Positions 4,258-5,701 of a stretch of 5,701 nucleotides of DNA are shown one piece after another (the first letter of the stretch is position 1; each line of letters begins with the position of its first letter). The position numbers and the translations under genes were made by a program. The notes beneath the pieces are model-generated. The model ran no database searches, had not been told where the DNA came from, and was given only the letters and a program-made list of their open reading frames with translations. Origin of the DNA: Gammaproteobacteria bacterium (GTDB lineage Bacteria > Pseudomonadota > Gammaproteobacteria > Pseudomonadales > Pseudohongiellaceae); assembly GCA_002684935.1 (NCBI GenBank), contig NYWC01000025.1, positions 16,103 to 21,803 of the forward strand, written 5' to 3'.

Positions 4258-5228
4258 ATCTATTTAATTATCTAAAAAGTGGAATTTTGATTTCGACTCT
4301 ATTAGCGAGTCAGATCGCATTGGCACAGGCTAATCGTCCGATCATCGCTGTGGGAGAGATTACTACTGCGATCGGTCAGTTTGATACTATGAGTATCCAA
4401 TTGGCTCTAGAAAATGCGCTGCAAAAAACAAATAAATTCACAATCATGGAGCGAACACGCCTAGCAACTTTGCTAGAAGAACGAGGTCTGTCCGCTTCCG
4501 GTATTGCAGACGGGATCGACAATTACTCAGGCTTTTCGGGTGTGGATTACATGGTGTTGGGCAGTGTGTCGAACATTACCGTTGAAAATCGAAGCGTTCT
4601 TATTGCATCTAACTGTGAAGCCTCACTCTCAATGAATATTCGAGTGGTAGACCTTGCGACTGGTGAAATAAGGCTGAGTGAAAGCGTCGAAGTCGAAGAT
4701 ACAATTAACTCGATTTTAAATGGTGAAGCAAATGCGTGTGCTGGTATCAGCCTTTCCTCGATCAATCTGATCGGTGAAGAAGTTGCTGACGGTATAGCCA
4801 ATCGTTTAACTATGGGTATCTTCCCGATAATGGTTGCGAGGGTAGATGGCTCTGAAGTTTACTTGAATTACGGTGAGGGATCACTGAGCCCTGGACAACT
4901 CTTAAGTATTACTAAGTTAGGTGAGGGATTCATGGATCCTGCAACTGGTGAAATGCTTGGTCAGGAGGAAGAAACGACTGCTATCATTTTAGTTAATGAG
5001 GTTAGATCTAATTTCACTATTGCAGACATAGTCATCAATAGTTCTGATCCTGCGGTTGGTGACATTGCCTACTATCTTAATTCGAGGGATGATATTAGAG
5101 CAGTCGAAAGGTGCGTTGACGCAACGCAAAGAGCGGTAAGTTCTTGTGAGAGAGATCCTGATGGGCGAAGGTGCGAGAGTCGCTCTCAAACAAGAGAAGA
5201 AAGATGCTCAGTCCTACTCGATCTTTGA
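4254..5228 (+). CDS. CsgG-family exported protein with FlgT-C-like domain and Cys-rich tail (second paralogue)
   Basis: The 324-residue protein has a signal peptide (1-24, IALA then Q) without a lipobox. A CsgG-like domain spans about 28-190: PIIAVGEIT, then LQKTNKFTIMERTRLATLLE (57-76), VDYMVLGSV (97-105) and NIRVVDLATGEI (128-139). A FlgT-C-like domain spans about 191-272 (VYLNYGEGSLSPGQLLSI, then MDPATGEMLGQEE). The tail (273-324) is specific to this protein: helical, highly charged, with C287, C298, C307 and C318. Further Cys are 121 and 162. It starts by ATGA overlap with the preceding paralogue, so the two are probably made together and may form mixed oligomers. A remnant of a diverged homologue lies at 1633-1881, evidence that this gene type recurs as cargo. 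The family is secure at domain level; the function is unknown. Confidence 0.9.
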   Translation: MNLFNYLKSGILISTLLASQIALAQANRPIIAVGEITTAIGQFDTMSIQLALENALQKTNKFTIMERTRLATLLEERGLSASGIADGIDNYSGFSGVDYMVLGSVSNITVENRSVLIASNCEASLSMNIRVVDLATGEIRLSESVEVEDTINSILNGEANACAGISLSSINLIGEEVADGIANRLTMGIFPIMVARVDGSEVYLNYGEGSLSPGQLLSITKLGEGFMDPATGEMLGQEEETTAIILVNEVRSNFTIADIVINSSDPAVGDIAYYLNSRDDIRAVERCVDATQRAVSSCERDPDGRRCESRSQTREERCSVLLDL

Positions 5229-5489
5229 GAATAAACTCAAATAGATTCTTGTCGCTGGACACTAGTAATTTAATAGGTTCACACTATTCTGCAATCAGTG
5301 TTGGTTCTCTTCTCCGTCCTTTGTAGTCCGTGTTCTCAGGACAAGAGTGAGTTTCTTAGGGAGTATGTGTTCGAGGATGCGTTCTGGCACTCAGAATCAC
5401 CATATTTTGTATAGAACTTTGTATAACTTTAGCAATAAGTCATTGATCTGCTGTTCACTGAATAATAAATCTATAACTATTGATAGTCT
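5229..5489. other. Region downstream of the CsgG-like operon, right end of Element II
   Basis: I see no convincing terminator after 5228. A short plus frame from GTG 5298 to TAG 5414 begins VLVLFSVLCSPCSQDK and looks like the start of a small exported peptide or a gene remnant (38 residues), but it has no ribosome site. The TGTATAGA/TGTATAAC pair lies at 5408-5427, and a short inverted match to the left end of Element II at 5479-5489. Confidence 0.35.
5408..5427. repeat. TGTATAGA / TGTATAAC pair near the right end of Element II
   Basis: TGTATAGA (5408-5415) and TGTATAAC (5420-5427) are 12 bp apart and end about 105 bp left of core C, close to the position of the outer repeat pair relative to core B (2267-2286). 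They share their word with the left-end pair at 2462-2480, which argues that 2413-5550 is one unit with matching ends. Confidence 0.45.
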
Positions 5490-5552
5490 CTAAGTGGTTG
5501 ATGTATACAAATTTACACCGACCTCTCCCATAGTGTAAACAAACTGAGACAA
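5490..5552 (-). pseudogene. Orphan ettA head, copy C (20 residues)
   Basis: From TTG at 5552 the minus strand reads MSQFVYTM as EttA does, then leaves the family (GEVGVNLYTSTT) and stops at TAG 5492-5490. The promoter boxes and the AAGGA ribosome site are the same as those of the living ettA, so this peptide could be expressed. Differences from the ettA copy within codons 2-7 are all synonymous (TTC/TTT, GTA/GTT, ACC/ACT). Confidence 0.65.
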
Positions 5553-5666
5553 ATTAATATTCCTTATATATCAATAATTTATAGTACACAAAATTATCTA
5601 GTAAACTTTTAGTAAACCTTTTCAGTTCGTATACCTTCCAGATAAACCCCATATTACACCATCAAA
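5533..5666. repeat. Long direct repeat, copy C: attachment-like site (left end of Element III)
   Basis: Partner of 179-312, matching at 128 of 134 positions by eye. The core is 5533-5550 and the TAGTAAAC pair is 5599-5606 and 5610-5617. The promoter-like boxes (5578-5583 and 5600-5605, complement) and the AAGGA ribosome site are conserved. Left of the core the similarity to ettA stops after the Met-8 codon, so this copy drives only a short orphan reading frame. Beyond 5666 a looser match to 313-345 continues, into what looks like a recombinase 3' end. Confidence 0.75.
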
Positions 5667-5701
5667 CACTCTTAAACGCTTACTAGATTCACTGCATTCT
5701 T
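5551..5701. mobile_element. Element III: left end only
   Basis: The sequence right of core C is the same type of end as in Element I. The window stops about 150 bp in, just inside what looks like the 3' end of a recombinase gene. This implies a third element continuing to the right. Confidence 0.5.
5672..5701 (-). CDS. C-terminal end of a second tyrosine recombinase (partial, runs off the window)
   Basis: The minus strand from 5701 reads KNAVNLVSV and stops at TAA 5674-5672. The recombinase piece at 715 ends RNAVNLVAI, so seven of nine residues agree or nearly agree. Here the recombinase stop lies about 120 bp from core C with no gene between, which would be the ancestral arrangement. Only nine residues are visible, so the call depends on the matching position next to the same repeat. 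Confidence 0.5.
   Translation of the reverse strand, partial: KNAVNLVSV

Larger units (their letters stand above)
2413..5550. mobile_element. Element II: cargo-only unit between cores B and C
   Basis: The unit is bounded by cores B and C, has TGTATAAC-type pairs towards both ends, and shows inverted similarity of its ends: GACTATCAATA (2445-2455) against its reverse complement TATTGATAGTC (5479-5489). It contains one three-gene envelope operon and no recognisable recombinase, so if mobile it would need a recombinase from a neighbouring or resident element. It could instead be a decayed element that lost its recombinase. Confidence 0.5.

Noticed and set aside
3663..5189. Minus-strand frames inside the CsgG-like genes (3663-3869, 3758-4093, 4547-4801, 4989-5189) and a plus frame at 2748-2954
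   Set aside because: All are shadows of well-supported genes and have no signals of their own.
5298..5414. Small plus-strand gene for an exported peptide
   Set aside because: The frame begins with a hydrophobic stretch and two Cys but needs a GTG start with no ribosome site, and its stop lies in the repeat pair; kept only as a note in the intergenic entry.
179..5617. Integron attC sites or a CRISPR array
   Set aside because: The repeats lack the GTTRRRY/RYYYAAC attC ends and the folded attC structure, and they are few, kilobases apart or in simple pairs without unique spacers. Attachment cores with arm-like pairs explain them better.

Overview
The window looks like a piece of a gammaproteobacterial chromosome. 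Its left edge carries the first 66 codons of ettA (ABC-F translation factor, minus strand), with a sequence close to the enterobacterial and marine gammaproteobacterial protein. The ettA piece is visibly more GC-rich than the rest, which is AT-rich, full of gene fragments and direct repeats, and reads as an accessory island.

The main organising feature is an 18-bp sequence, codons 2-7 of ettA plus one base of codon 8's neighbour context, that occurs three times in direct orientation: at the living gene (179-196), at 2395-2412 and at 5533-5550. Beside two copies (179-312 and 5533-5666) the match extends over 134 bp with only six mismatches. Each copy has a pair of ~8-bp direct repeats spaced 11 bp starting 49-50 bp to its right. 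I interpret the three copies as attachment cores, dividing the window into a tandem array of integrated elements at the 5' end of ettA: Element I (197-2412), Element II (2413-5550) and the start of Element III (5551-5701 and beyond).

Element I holds, on the minus strand, a tyrosine recombinase broken in two: a probable N-terminal piece (about 1996-2249) and a clear C-terminal piece (715 to at least 930) with the second catalytic Arg, the His and the nucleophilic Tyr. Its stop overlaps the start of a small secreted glycine-zipper protein (338-715). Between the recombinase pieces lie two plus-strand items: a gene for a secreted beta-rich protein (1017-1478) and the 3' remnant of a CsgG-like gene (1633-1881).

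Element II holds a compact plus-strand operon with overlapping genes: a secreted Cys-rich protein or lipoprotein (2672-3355), a CsgG/FlgT-C-like protein (3343-4257) and a second paralogue with a Cys-rich tail (4254-5228). All three carry export signals, so the cargo acts in the envelope. No recombinase is visible in Element II. The remnant in Element I is homologous to the 3' end of the second paralogue.

Element III begins with the same 134-bp end as Element I, and the last bases of the window encode, on the minus strand, a nine-residue C-terminus nearly the same as that of the Element I recombinase. The picture is a family of recombinase-carrying elements, plus possible non-autonomous relatives, which stack at the head of ettA, replace its promoter, ribosome binding site and start codon, and carry cell-envelope cargo. 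The integration model is inference; the repeats, gene pieces and reading frames are directly visible.
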